Of a DNA stretch of 64,000 nt, positions 35,513 through 44,298 are shown piece after piece. The DNA lies in NCBI RefSeq assembly GCF_001545155.1, contig NZ_CP014226.1, forward strand, positions 3,259,931-3,323,930, given 5' to 3'. The stretch comes from Halomonas chromatireducens (GTDB lineage: Bacteria; Pseudomonadota; Gammaproteobacteria; Pseudomonadales; Halomonadaceae). The notes beneath the pieces were generated by a model. The model made no database searches, was not told the DNA's origin, and was given only the letters and a program-made list of their open reading frames with translations. The position numbers and the translations under genes were made by a program. The first letter of the stretch is position 1; the number at the start of each line of letters is the position of its first letter.

Positions 35513-36457
35513 CTACCGGTCGCTCGCCTCTTTGTCGCGAGCGGCCTGCTCCTGGGGCAGCAGGGCGGCATGGACCAGCTCATGGGTCGGTGTTGCGACG
35601 CCCACGGCGCGGCCGAGACGCACCACGGCACCGTTCTGCGATTCCAGCTCCGAGGGCTGACCGGCCATGATATTGCGCTGCATGGAGGAGGTACTTTCCG
35701 CCGGCATGGCATCGATGAAATGCATGGCACGGACGGCAGCGTCCTCGGGGAAGGCCACCCCATGGGCGCGGGCGACGGCATCGATCTCCTCGAGCATGCG
35801 CTCGATGATGGCCCGTGTCTCCGGCAACTGGCGCGTTACCCCGATGGGCGCGCGGGTGATGCTGCCGATGCCGCTCATGGCGCAGATGAACAGGAACTTG
35901 CTCCACTGGGCGACCTTGATGTCATCGGGGATCTCTGCGCTGACACCCCGAGCCCCATCGAAGACGGCCTTGAGCTGGCTGATTCGTTCGCTGGCATGAT
36001 TGTCGCACTCGCCGAAGCGCACGAAGGGATCCACCCCGGCGTGGCGCACATGCCCCGGGGCCTCGCGCCAGGCCAGGATGCCGCACAGGCCGTCGATCAC
36101 CGGCGCCGAACCCAGCACATCGATCAGGGTGTCGGCGGCTTCCACGCCGTTCTCCAGCGGCAGCACGATGGTGTGCGGGCCGATCATCGGGCGGATCGCC
36201 TCCGCTGCCTCACGCACCTGCCACGCCTTTACCGCCACGATCACGCAGTCCACTACGCCGACGCTGGCCGGGTCGTCGGTGGCCTGGGCAGGCTTGATCG
36301 AGACGTCCCCCTTGATACTGGTAACGATCAGCCCATCCTGGCGGATGGCGGCCAGGTGCTCGCCACGGGCGATGAAGGTCACGTCCTCGCCCGCTTCCGC
36401 CAGGCGGGCTCCGAAGTACCCTCCCACACCACCGCTACCCATGATTGCAAATCTCAT
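35513..36457 (-). CDS. 2-dehydropantoate 2-reductase family protein
   Basis: A 314-residue ketopantoate reductase-type protein using NADPH. The Rossmann motif is IMGSGGVGGYFGARLAEAG, the family motif CVIVAVKAWQ follows near residue 75, then LPLENGVEA, and the catalytic Lys lies in KVAQWSKFLFICAMSG near residue 182. It may be the PanE of pantothenate synthesis or one of the common paralogues acting on other 2-oxo acids; no panB/panC is nearby. ATG 36457 has GGAG upstream. Confidence 0.88.
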   Translation of the reverse strand: MRFAIMGSGGVGGYFGARLAEAGEDVTFIARGEHLAAIRQDGLIVTSIKGDVSIKPAQATDDPASVGVVDCVIVAVKAWQVREAAEAIRPMIGPHTIVLPLENGVEAADTLIDVLGSAPVIDGLCGILAWREAPGHVRHAGVDPFVRFGECDNHASERISQLKAVFDGARGVSAEIPDDIKVAQWSKFLFICAMSGIGSITRAPIGVTRQLPETRAIIERMLEEIDAVARAHGVAFPEDAAVRAMHFIDAMPAESTSSMQRNIMAGQPSELESQNGAVVRLGRAVGVATPTHELVHAALLPQEQAARDKEASDR

Positions 36458-36762
36458 CTTGTCTCCTGCGACTCGGCGTCTTCCTATAAGCATCAGAGTT
36501 ATCAGGATAGTGGTAATGCCAAAACTATACCCATCGGCTCCATTGGTGCAGCGCGACCCTGCAACAGGGCGATGGTGTCCCGGCGCATGGCTCGATTATG
36601 GCCTAGCCTTTTGCTACCCCACGCTGTATTCCCCCTGGTGCGAGGCCAGCCTTCAGGGTTGGCCGGCTCCGCCATGATGGACGCCGCTGGCGCTGGAAAT
36701 GCCGGCTGATTTGCAACAGGATACTTATCGCTGTGGGTGCTCCCAGAACGAGGATTGATTGG
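36458..36762. other. Divergent intergenic interval
   Basis: 305 bp between the PanE-like gene and the CheB/CheR kinase. I see no gene, no clear sigma-70 promoter pair, no Pho box and no long repeat; promoters for both divergent genes must be here but are not recognisable by eye. Confidence 0.6.
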
Positions 36763-39700
36763 ATGAAAGGATCGGACCAGGCTGATGGCCCAGTCAAGAA
36801 TGGGGATGAAAAACCGACAGTGGTAGGCATCGGGGCATCGGCCGGGGGCCTGGCGGCGCTCAAGACGTTCTTTGCCAATGTGCCGGAGAAGACCGGGTTG
36901 ACCTTCGTCGTCGTGATGCACCTTTCACCGGATCACGAGAGCCAGCTGGCCGACCTCCTCCAGGCCTACTGCAAGATTCCCGTCCGCCAGGTGAACGAGA
37001 CCGTCGTCCTTGAAGCCGATCAGGTCTATGTCATCCCGCCGGGGCGCAACCTCAATTCCGTCGATACCCACCTGCGGCTCTCCGATCTGGAGGAGGCGCG
37101 CCGCGACCGTGCGGCAATCGATCATTTCTTTCGCACCCTGGCATCCACCCACGATGGCCGCTCGGTCGGGGTCATTCTGACCGGTACGGGGTCGGACGGG
37201 ACGCTGGGCATCAAGGAAATCAAGGGGCGCAACGGTTTGACGATCGTGCAGGACCCCAACGAGGCCGAGTTCGACGGCATGCCGCAGAGTGCGCTCTCGA
37301 CTGGCCTCATCGACCGGGTGCTGCCGGTGGCGGAAATTCCTGACGAGATCATGCGCTATGCGCGCACACAGCCTCGCGTCGTGGTGCCTGACGATGAGAG
37401 CGACGATTTCGATGAGGCGCAGCGGCAGATCCAGCAGCAGATTTTCACTCAGATTCGTGCCCGTACCGGCAGAGACTTTAGCCGCTACAAGCACTCTACG
37501 GTGATGCGCCGTATCCGGCGGCGAATGCAGCTGAACCATGTCGAGGAGCTGGGCCCTTATCTTGAGCTGCTGCGCGAGCAACCGGATGAGGTCCGAGCGC
37601 TGGCGGATGAGTTCCTGATCAACGTTACCAACTTCTTCCGCGACCGTGAGGTCTTCGAAGGGCTTGAAAACGATGTCATACCCAAGCTGTTCGAGGGCAA
37701 GGGGCCTGAGGACCAGATTCGTGTCTGGACGGTTGGCTGTGCCACCGGTGAGGAGGCCTATTCACTGGCGATTCTGCTGATGGAGCAGGCGGCACGCGTC
37801 GACAACCCGCCTGGCCTGCAGGTTTTCGCCTCCGATCTGCATGAGCCTTCGCTCAGAATGGGGCGAGAAGGGCTCTACTCCGGCGATATCCAGATCGACG
37901 TCTCCGACGAGCGAATACGCCGCTTTTTCACCTTGGAGGATGGCGGCTTTCGGGTTCGCAAGGATGTGCGGGAGCTGGTGGTCTTTGCGTCCCACAACCT
38001 GATGGGCGATCCCCCCTTTTCCAGGCTCGACCTGATCACCTGCCGCAATGTGTTGATCTACCTGCAGCGCGATGTGCAGCAGGATGTCATCCAGGTCTTC
38101 CATTATGCCCTCAACCCCTCCGGCTACCTGATACTGGGTGCCTCGGAGACAACCAGCCGCTCCGATCTGTTCCATATCGAGGATAAGCAGCATTGCGTCT
38201 ATCGCAAGCGAGACGTGCCCACCCATGCCCTGAAACTTCCGGTCTTTCCCCGTACAGGGGGGCGCCCTGGCCAGGCGAACAATCAGTCGGTGGCAGATAC
38301 CAAGCCTCTGGCCACCTATGGCGCCCTGCACCAGAAGATCGTCGAAAGCTATGCACCACCGAGCCTTCTGCTCAATGCCGCCGGCATGGTCGTCCATTTT
38401 TCCGAGAACGTCGGACGCTTTCTGGTGCATCCGGGCGGTGAACCCACCTTCAGCGTCTTCAAGCTGGTACGCGAGGAGCTGCGCCTTGAGCTGCGTGCAG
38501 CCCTGGCTACGGCGAACCAGAGGGGCAGGCCGGTTCGCTCCCAGCCCATACGAATTCGTCTCGACGGGGAGCGGCGCCAAGTCATCATGCATGTGCGCCC
38601 CGCCGGAGAGCAGGAGGACCAGGAGCAGCAGGGCCTCGCTCTTGTCATCTTCGAGGAGCGAACGGAGTCCAGGGTAGAGGCCGCCGGGCGGCCTACGGGG
38701 GATGCTTCATCGACGGCGGAGCTCGAAGCGGAACTGGAGCTCAACAAGCAGCGACTGCAGACGGTGATCGAAGACTATGAGTCGGGTCAGGAGGATATGA
38801 GAGCGGCCAATGAGGAGCTGCAGTCGGCCAACGAGGAGCTGCGCTCTACCATGGAGGAGCTGGAGACCTCCAAGGAGGAGCTGCAGTCGATGAACGAGGA
38901 GCTGACAACGGTCAGCCAGGAAAATCGCGACAAGGTGGAAGAGCTCAGCCAGCTCTCCAATGACCTGCAGAACCTGCTCAGTGCTACCGGGATCGCCACG
39001 ATCTTCCTCGACCCTGAGCTTCACATCCTGCGTTTCACCCCGCAGGTGGGCCGGCTATTCAATATTCGCGTGGCTGACATCGGCCGGCCGCTATCGGACC
39101 TGACCCACCGGCTCGGCTATGACCAGCTCATCGGCGACTCGCAGGAGGTACTCGCCAGGTTGGAGCCGATCGACCGTGAGGTAGAGGATATCGAAGGAAA
39201 CTGGTATCTCACCCGCGTGCGCCCCTACCGCAGCACCAGCGACCAGATCGCTGGCGTGGTGATCACCTTCGTTGACATCACCGAGCGCAAGCGTTTCGAA
39301 GAGGAGCTGTCCGAGGCCCACCGGGCGCTGGAGGTGGAGGTCAAAGAGCGTATCAGGCTGGACAGCGAGCTGGCGTCGAAGCTGACCATGGCCGAGCAGG
39401 AAGAGCGGCGCAGGGTGTCACAGGTGCTGCACGATGACCTGCAGCAGCTGCTCTATGGCCTGCAGATCAAGCAGCTCCTGGTTCAGAAGAAACTCAGCGA
39501 GGCAGGGCACCAGCAGTTGACCGAGCTGGTCGCGGGCACCCTATTATGGATTCGGCAGGCCATCGAAACCACACGTCAGCTCACCGTCGATCTCAGCCCC
39601 CCCATTCTCAAGTCCGAGGGGCTGGCCGAAGCACTGGAATGGTTGCAGCGCCAGATGCTGGAGCTCCACGAGCTGACGGTGGATCTGACCATACAGCATC

Positions 39701-40062
39701 CGCCCCACACTCCCGATAAGGATCTGCGCGTACTGCTCTTCCAGATCGTTCGCGAGCTGCTGTTCAACGTCAAGAAACACTCCGACGTGCATCGGGCACA
39801 TATCGAGCTCGACCAGACGAATACGCACATTCTCATCCGGGTCAGCGATACGGGCAGCGGATTTGACCTGCCAATGGTGGAGGCGGAGCAGCAAACGCAC
39901 CCCGGCTTCGGGCTGGTCACCAGCCGCGAGCGCCTTCGGCTAATGGGCGGCTGCATGCAGATAGAGACCACGCCGGGCGTGGGAACATCTATCCTGATAA
40001 AGGTACCGGCTCGGCCGGAATGGTTACAGGAGGCCCATGGGACTTCTACAGCGAAAACCTGA
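36763..40062 (+). CDS. CheB-CheR-PAS hybrid histidine kinase
   Basis: A 1099-residue soluble signalling protein. CheB methylesterase (about 18-205): catalytic Ser26 in GASAGG, His53 in MHLSPDH, Asp145 in TGTGSDGT. CheR methyltransferase (about 225-480): SAM motif VGCATGEEAYSLA. A PAS-like domain (about 520-630) is followed by a heptad-rich coiled coil (about 650-730) with repeated NEEL units, a second PAS (about 735-850), a HisKA_3 dimerisation helix with the phospho-His in RRRVSQVLHDDLQQ (near 890), and a HATPase with RELLFNVKKHS, DTGSGFD and GFGLVTSRERL. No transmembrane segment. ATG 36763 is preferred over GTG 36733. It overlaps or abuts a receiver gene and precedes pstS1. Confidence 0.9.
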   Translation: MKGSDQADGPVKNGDEKPTVVGIGASAGGLAALKTFFANVPEKTGLTFVVVMHLSPDHESQLADLLQAYCKIPVRQVNETVVLEADQVYVIPPGRNLNSVDTHLRLSDLEEARRDRAAIDHFFRTLASTHDGRSVGVILTGTGSDGTLGIKEIKGRNGLTIVQDPNEAEFDGMPQSALSTGLIDRVLPVAEIPDEIMRYARTQPRVVVPDDESDDFDEAQRQIQQQIFTQIRARTGRDFSRYKHSTVMRRIRRRMQLNHVEELGPYLELLREQPDEVRALADEFLINVTNFFRDREVFEGLENDVIPKLFEGKGPEDQIRVWTVGCATGEEAYSLAILLMEQAARVDNPPGLQVFASDLHEPSLRMGREGLYSGDIQIDVSDERIRRFFTLEDGGFRVRKDVRELVVFASHNLMGDPPFSRLDLITCRNVLIYLQRDVQQDVIQVFHYALNPSGYLILGASETTSRSDLFHIEDKQHCVYRKRDVPTHALKLPVFPRTGGRPGQANNQSVADTKPLATYGALHQKIVESYAPPSLLLNAAGMVVHFSENVGRFLVHPGGEPTFSVFKLVREELRLELRAALATANQRGRPVRSQPIRIRLDGERRQVIMHVRPAGEQEDQEQQGLALVIFEERTESRVEAAGRPTGDASSTAELEAELELNKQRLQTVIEDYESGQEDMRAANEELQSANEELRSTMEELETSKEELQSMNEELTTVSQENRDKVEELSQLSNDLQNLLSATGIATIFLDPELHILRFTPQVGRLFNIRVADIGRPLSDLTHRLGYDQLIGDSQEVLARLEPIDREVEDIEGNWYLTRVRPYRSTSDQIAGVVITFVDITERKRFEEELSEAHRALEVEVKERIRLDSELASKLTMAEQEERRRVSQVLHDDLQQLLYGLQIKQLLVQKKLSEAGHQQLTELVAGTLLWIRQAIETTRQLTVDLSPPILKSEGLAEALEWLQRQMLELHELTVDLTIQHPPHTPDKDLRVLLFQIVRELLFNVKKHSDVHRAHIELDQTNTHILIRVSDTGSGFDLPMVEAEQQTHPGFGLVTSRERLRLMGGCMQIETTPGVGTSILIKVPARPEWLQEAHGTSTAKT

Positions 40063-40084
40063 CTATATCGGGAGCATGGATGCC

Positions 40085-40471
40085 ATGATAAAAGTCCTTG
40101 TCGTCGAGGATCACGCCTTCATGCGTGACATGTTGCAAGAGTTCATCGACCAGGAGGAGGACCTGGAGGTCTGCGAGACCGTCGAGTCGGGGGAGGTTGC
40201 GTTGGAAAGCCTCAAGGAGATGACACCTGACCTGGTGCTGGTCGACCTCTCCCTGGGTGGAATCAATGGGTTGGATCTGATCAAGTCGATCAAGGTGAAA
40301 TACCCGGCGATGAAGTGCGCGATCCTCTCTGGTCACGGGGAGCGTCACTATGTCGATCAGGCCTTCGAGGCCGGCGCCGAGGGGTATATCCTCAAGGGTG
40401 ACCCGGACGAGCTGCCGGGTTCCATTCGGCAGATGATGCAGGGTCGGCGCTATGTCAGTAAAACCTTGTAA
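40085..40471 (+). CDS. Receiver-only response regulator
   Basis: A 128-residue receiver domain: acidic pair E8/D9, phospho-acceptor D54 (LVLVDLSLGG), S82 and K104 (YILKGD). Sequence and ending (GRRYVSKTL) are those of a NarL/FixJ-type receiver, yet it stops just where the LuxR-type DNA-binding domain should begin, and the 61 bp before pstS1 are too short to hold one. The cognate kinase is almost certainly the preceding HisKA_3 protein. The output is therefore a protein-protein interaction or phosphorelay. ATG 40085 gives the canonical MIKVLVVEDH; ATG 40037 (good AGGAGG, overlapping the kinase) and ATG 40076 are alternatives. Confidence 0.88.
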   Translation: MIKVLVVEDHAFMRDMLQEFIDQEEDLEVCETVESGEVALESLKEMTPDLVLVDLSLGGINGLDLIKSIKVKYPAMKCAILSGHGERHYVDQAFEAGAEGYILKGDPDELPGSIRQMMQGRRYVSKTL

Positions 40472-40532
40472 ATTAAGGGGGTATCTTGTTTGAGAGTCGG
40501 GTGCATGGCCGGTTGATGCTGGATAGGGAGGA

Positions 40533-41522
40533 GTGAGGCCAGCATCTGGGCGGTGGCTTCTGCGCTGGCGGCGCGGCCTGCTGGCTCTGCTGGTTGGCCT
40601 TGCCTGGTTGCCGGTGCAGGCTCAGTCACTGGGGCAGGCTCCGCTGCGTGGCGATATGCCCGATATGCCCATGGGAACGCTGGGTACGGTGGGCTCCGAT
40701 ACCCTGGCCGGGTTGATGCTGCGCTGGGGCGAACAGCTCACCCATCATTATCCCGGCGTGCGCCTGCAACTGCAGGTCAGCGGTTCCGCCAGTGCCCCGC
40801 CCGCATTGACCGCCGGCACCACCCGGCTGGGCCCCATGTCGCGTCCCATGACCGACGAGGAGCGCGAGGCGTTCATGGCGCGTCATGGCTATCCGCCACT
40901 GGAGGTCGAGGTAGCCCGCGATGCCCTGGCGGTGGTGGTACATCGCCATCATCCACTCGATGTCCTCCCGCTGGAGGCGCTCGATGCGATCTTCTCGCGT
41001 ACCCGTCGCTGTGGCGCCGAGCATGCCGTTGATCGCTGGGAACAACTAGGCCTCGACTTCCCTACCCGACGCATCGAGCTGCATGGCCGCAACCTGGCAT
41101 CGGGCAGCTATGGCCTGTTCCGCCAGCGTGCGCTGTGCGACGGCCAGTACCGCCGTAGGCTGAACGAGCACCCCGGCTCGGCGGCCGTAGTGGCGGCGGT
41201 CACCGAGAGCCTCGACGCCATCGGCTATGCCGGCCTCAACCACCTGACCCCCGGGGTCAAGGCACTGGGCCTGGTGGATGCCGAGGGAGCGCTGCATACC
41301 CCGGACACCGAGAGCGTGCAACGCGGTGACTATCCGCTGGGGCGCTCGCTCTACCTCTACCTCAACCTCCCCCCGGGTGACGTGTTGCCGGCGCCGGAGC
41401 GGGCCTTTCTCGACCTGGTGCTTTCCCCGCAGGGGCAGGAGACGGTAGCGTCCCTTGGCTTTGTGGCACTGCCCGAGGAGACACTCTCGCGCCAGCGGCA
41501 TGACCTCGGCCTGACGCCGTGA
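40533..41522 (+). CDS. pstS: Phosphate ABC transporter substrate-binding protein, copy 1
   Basis: A 329-residue exported PstS-like protein. A type I signal peptide (LLALLVGLAWLPVQAQS) ends near residue 31. Phosphate-contact segments resemble the family: TVGSDTLAGLM, VSGSASAPPAL and RLGPMSRPM, SRTRRCGAEHAVDRW, ASGSYGLFRQRALC, and PGSAAVVAAVTES. The binding loop differs from copy 2 (SGSAS against GAGSG). It begins with GTG 40533; the AGGGAGG site is unusually close (about 1 nt). It lacks its own Pho box and lies 61 bp behind the receiver gene, so read-through is likely; a Pho box starts 2 bp after its stop codon. Confidence 0.88.
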   Translation: MRPASGRWLLRWRRGLLALLVGLAWLPVQAQSLGQAPLRGDMPDMPMGTLGTVGSDTLAGLMLRWGEQLTHHYPGVRLQLQVSGSASAPPALTAGTTRLGPMSRPMTDEEREAFMARHGYPPLEVEVARDALAVVVHRHHPLDVLPLEALDAIFSRTRRCGAEHAVDRWEQLGLDFPTRRIELHGRNLASGSYGLFRQRALCDGQYRRRLNEHPGSAAVVAAVTESLDAIGYAGLNHLTPGVKALGLVDAEGALHTPDTESVQRGDYPLGRSLYLYLNLPPGDVLPAPERAFLDLVLSPQGQETVASLGFVALPEETLSRQRHDLGLTP

Positions 41523-41524
41523 GC

Positions 41525-41542
41525 TTGTCATCCAATTGTCAT
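41525..41542 (+). promoter_or_regulatory. Pho box upstream of pstC1
   Basis: TTGTCAT (41525-41531), 4 bp, TTGTCAT (41536-41542): two direct heptamers with the spacing of a PhoB site. Exactly 10 bp later is TATTCT (41553-41558), a plausible PhoB-type -10 (TATATT at 41551 overlaps it). The predicted start at about 41565 abuts the pstC1 ATG at 41566. Confidence 0.8.
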
Positions 41543-41565
41543 CAAGCCGTTATATTCTCCTGCTC

Positions 41566-42699
41566 ATGACCAAGCCCTTTCCCGCTTCTCCTGCACACCG
41601 GTCTCCGCGGCGCCATCTGCTCGATCGCCTGGCGACGGGGCTGATCGCGGCGGGGGGTATCGGTGTGATCCTGGCGGTGCTGGCCATCGGCGCCTTCCTG
41701 GCAATCGAGGTGGTGCCGTCACTATTCAGCGGCGCACTTGGCCAGGAGCAGATCACCCTGTCGCTGTCGCCGCTGGCCTGGGGGACCTTGAAGGCGGCCT
41801 TCTGGGCGCTGGTATTCGCCGTCCCCATGGCGCTGGGGGCGGCCATTCATTCCTCCGTGTATATGTCTCCACGGCTGCGCAGCCGGATCAAGCCCACACT
41901 GGAGCTGATGGAAGCCCTGCCCGGGGTGGTCATCGGCTTCGTGGCGGGCCTGGTGCTGGCCCCCTGGGTGGAGCGCCACCTGGCCGGGGCCTTCGTCCTG
42001 CTGCTGGTGATGCCGCTGGGCATCCTGATGGCGGGTGGTGCCTGGCGATGGCTGAGCCCTACACTACGGCAGCGACTGCCGCTAGCCTGGGCCGGGCTAT
42101 GGCTGGCGCCCTGGCTGGCCATGCTGGGGCTGGCTGCGCTGGAACTGGCCCCCTGGCTGGAGGCACGGCTCTTCGCCGGTGACCTTCGCGGCTGGCTGGA
42201 TGCCGAGCTGGGCATCGACTATGCCAGTCGTAATGCCCTGATCGTTGGCCTGGCCATGGGCTTTGCGGTGATGCCCAGTGTCTACGCCCTGGCGGAAGAC
42301 GCCCTGTCGGGGGTGCCGAGCAGCCTGGGCGAGGGCGCCCAGGCCATGGGGGCAACCCGGTGGCAGACCCTGTGGAAGGTGGTGCTGCCGGCGGCGGCGC
42401 CTGGCGTTTTCGCCGCCGTGATGATCGGCGCGGGCCGAGCCGTGGGCGAGACCATGATCGTCCTGATGGCCAGCGGTAATACCGCGCTGATGAGCCTCAG
42501 CCCGCTGGAGGGGATGCGCTCCATGGCGGCGGGCATCGCCATCGAATTGCCCGAGGCGGTACCGGGCAGCGATAGCTACCGGCTGCTGATCCTGGCGGCA
42601 CTGCTGCTGTTCCTGTTCACCTTCCTGGTCAATACCCTGGCCGAGGTGGTGCGCAGCCGGCTGCGGCGCCGCTATCGTCGGCTGGGAGACCTGTCATGA
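41566..42699 (+). CDS. pstC: Phosphate ABC transporter permease PstC, copy 1
   Basis: A 377-residue inner-membrane permease with about six to eight helices. The permease coupling motif lies in EGAQAMGATRWQTLWKVVLP near residue 265, and the end AGRAVGETMIVLMASGN matches the PstC family. It is the compact form without the large periplasmic insert of copy 2. ATG 41566 has no ribosome-binding site, and the predicted PhoB-dependent start is at about 41565, so the mRNA may be leaderless. Its stop overlaps the pstA1 start (ATGA). Confidence 0.93.
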   Translation: MTKPFPASPAHRSPRRHLLDRLATGLIAAGGIGVILAVLAIGAFLAIEVVPSLFSGALGQEQITLSLSPLAWGTLKAAFWALVFAVPMALGAAIHSSVYMSPRLRSRIKPTLELMEALPGVVIGFVAGLVLAPWVERHLAGAFVLLLVMPLGILMAGGAWRWLSPTLRQRLPLAWAGLWLAPWLAMLGLAALELAPWLEARLFAGDLRGWLDAELGIDYASRNALIVGLAMGFAVMPSVYALAEDALSGVPSSLGEGAQAMGATRWQTLWKVVLPAAAPGVFAAVMIGAGRAVGETMIVLMASGNTALMSLSPLEGMRSMAAGIAIELPEAVPGSDSYRLLILAALLLFLFTFLVNTLAEVVRSRLRRRYRRLGDLS

Positions 42700-44279
42700 G
42701 TCCGGCCGCGGTGACGGGGCGCGCCCGGCTGCCACGGGGCGAGGGGGCCTGGGCCTGGCTGGCCGCCGGCAGCGTGGCCCTGTCGCTGCTGCTGCTCGGG
42801 GGACTGCTGACGCTGATCGCCGTGCGCGGCCTCGCACACTTCTGGCCGGCATCCGTGTCGCTGGTGGAACTCGACGATGGCCAGGTGTTCGCGGGCCGTG
42901 CGGTGCGCGAACTCCCGTTGCCGGCAGCGGATGGCGCAAGCGGGGGCAGGGAGCGGCTCTACTTTACCGGCAATCGCGATCTCGACGGCCATGTCTGGCA
43001 GTGGGTGGAGGTCGACCGCATCGTCGAAAGCGACCGCCCCCGTGAGCTTGTGGTCATGGAGCGTCTGCGCCATGGTGACTTCATCGGCCGCCTGGTCGAC
43101 GTGCGACCCTCGGGGCAGACAGGGGCTCGGACAGCCGAAGGCGGCGAAGCGGCCTGGGCAGCGCTCCAGGCGCGCCTAGCCACGGTCGGTGCGCTGCGTG
43201 GCGAACGCGATGACCTCCAGCACGGCGTGATCCAGCCGCTGGTGCGCCGACTCGAGAAGGACCCCGGCGATAGGGCGGCGCAGCGCAGGCTGGCCGAGAC
43301 CAACGAGCGGGTTCGCGAGCTTCAGGAGAGCATGCGGCGGGATGTGGTCGTGCTGGAGAGCGCCGATGGCCGGCGACTGCTCCTGACCCTGGACGAGGTG
43401 CTCAGGGCCTGGCGGCCCAATGCCATGCCGCTGCCGGAAAAGATCGGCGCCTGGTCGCGGGGCGTGTGGCGCTTTCTTTCCGAGGGGCCGCGGGCGGCGA
43501 ATACCGCCGGCGGCGTATGGCCGGCAATCTTCGGTACCGTGCTGATGGTGATGCTGATGTCGCTGCTGGTCACGCCTTTCGGCGTACTGGCGGCGGTCTA
43601 CCTCAACGAGGTGGCCCACCAGGGCCGACTGACGAACTGGGTACGCATTGCGGTACGCAACCTGGCCGGCGTGCCCTCCATCGTCTATGGCGTGTTTGGC
43701 CTCGGGGTCTTCGTCTACGGGATTGGCGGCTCTCTCGATGAGTGGTTCTTCAGCGATGAGCTGCCGTCGCCCACCTTCGGCACCGGGGGCCTGCTGTGGG
43801 CCTCGCTGACCCTGGCGCTGCTGACCCTGCCGGTGGTGATCGTGGCCACCGAAGAGGGGCTGGTCCGGATTCCCGAGCATCAGCGGGAAGGCGCGCTGGC
43901 GCTGGGAGCCACGCGTCTTGAGATGCTGACCCGGGTGGTGCTGCCCATGGCCGTACCCGCCATGCTGACCGGCGTGATCCTGGCCGTCGCCCGTGCCGCC
44001 GGTGAAGTGGCGCCGCTGATGCTGGTGGGTGTCGCCAAGCTGGCGCCACAGGTGCCGGTGGACGGCGAATTTCCCTTCCTGCATCTTGATCGCAAGTTCA
44101 TGCACCTGGGCTATCACGTCTACGATACCGCGTTCCATGGCGACGATATCCAGGCGGCTATGCCGGTGGTCTATGCCACGGCGCTGCTGCTGGTTCTGGT
44201 GGTGGTGGTGCTTAACCTGACTGCAATATTTCTGCGCCATTATTTCAGGGCGCGTCACGGTGCGCTGTCGCGCCACTGA
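42696..44279 (+). CDS. pstA: Phosphate ABC transporter permease PstA, copy 1
   Basis: A 527-residue permease. The first helix (VALSLLLLGGLLTLIAVRGL) is followed by an extended periplasmic region of about 180 residues ending in a coiled coil (RLAETNERVRELQESMRR). The usual permease domain follows with MLMSLLVTPFGVLAAVYLNEVA, VPSIVYGVFGLGVF, EGALALGATRLEMLTRVVLP and ARAAGEVAPLMLVG. Similar N-terminal extensions occur in PstA of marine and halophilic gammaproteobacteria. ATG 42696 overlaps the pstC1 stop (ATGA). Confidence 0.93.
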   Translation: MSPAAVTGRARLPRGEGAWAWLAAGSVALSLLLLGGLLTLIAVRGLAHFWPASVSLVELDDGQVFAGRAVRELPLPAADGASGGRERLYFTGNRDLDGHVWQWVEVDRIVESDRPRELVVMERLRHGDFIGRLVDVRPSGQTGARTAEGGEAAWAALQARLATVGALRGERDDLQHGVIQPLVRRLEKDPGDRAAQRRLAETNERVRELQESMRRDVVVLESADGRRLLLTLDEVLRAWRPNAMPLPEKIGAWSRGVWRFLSEGPRAANTAGGVWPAIFGTVLMVMLMSLLVTPFGVLAAVYLNEVAHQGRLTNWVRIAVRNLAGVPSIVYGVFGLGVFVYGIGGSLDEWFFSDELPSPTFGTGGLLWASLTLALLTLPVVIVATEEGLVRIPEHQREGALALGATRLEMLTRVVLPMAVPAMLTGVILAVARAAGEVAPLMLVGVAKLAPQVPVDGEFPFLHLDRKFMHLGYHVYDTAFHGDDIQAAMPVVYATALLLVLVVVVLNLTAIFLRHYFRARHGALSRH

Positions 44280-44298
44280 CGGAGGATAGAGCCAAGCG

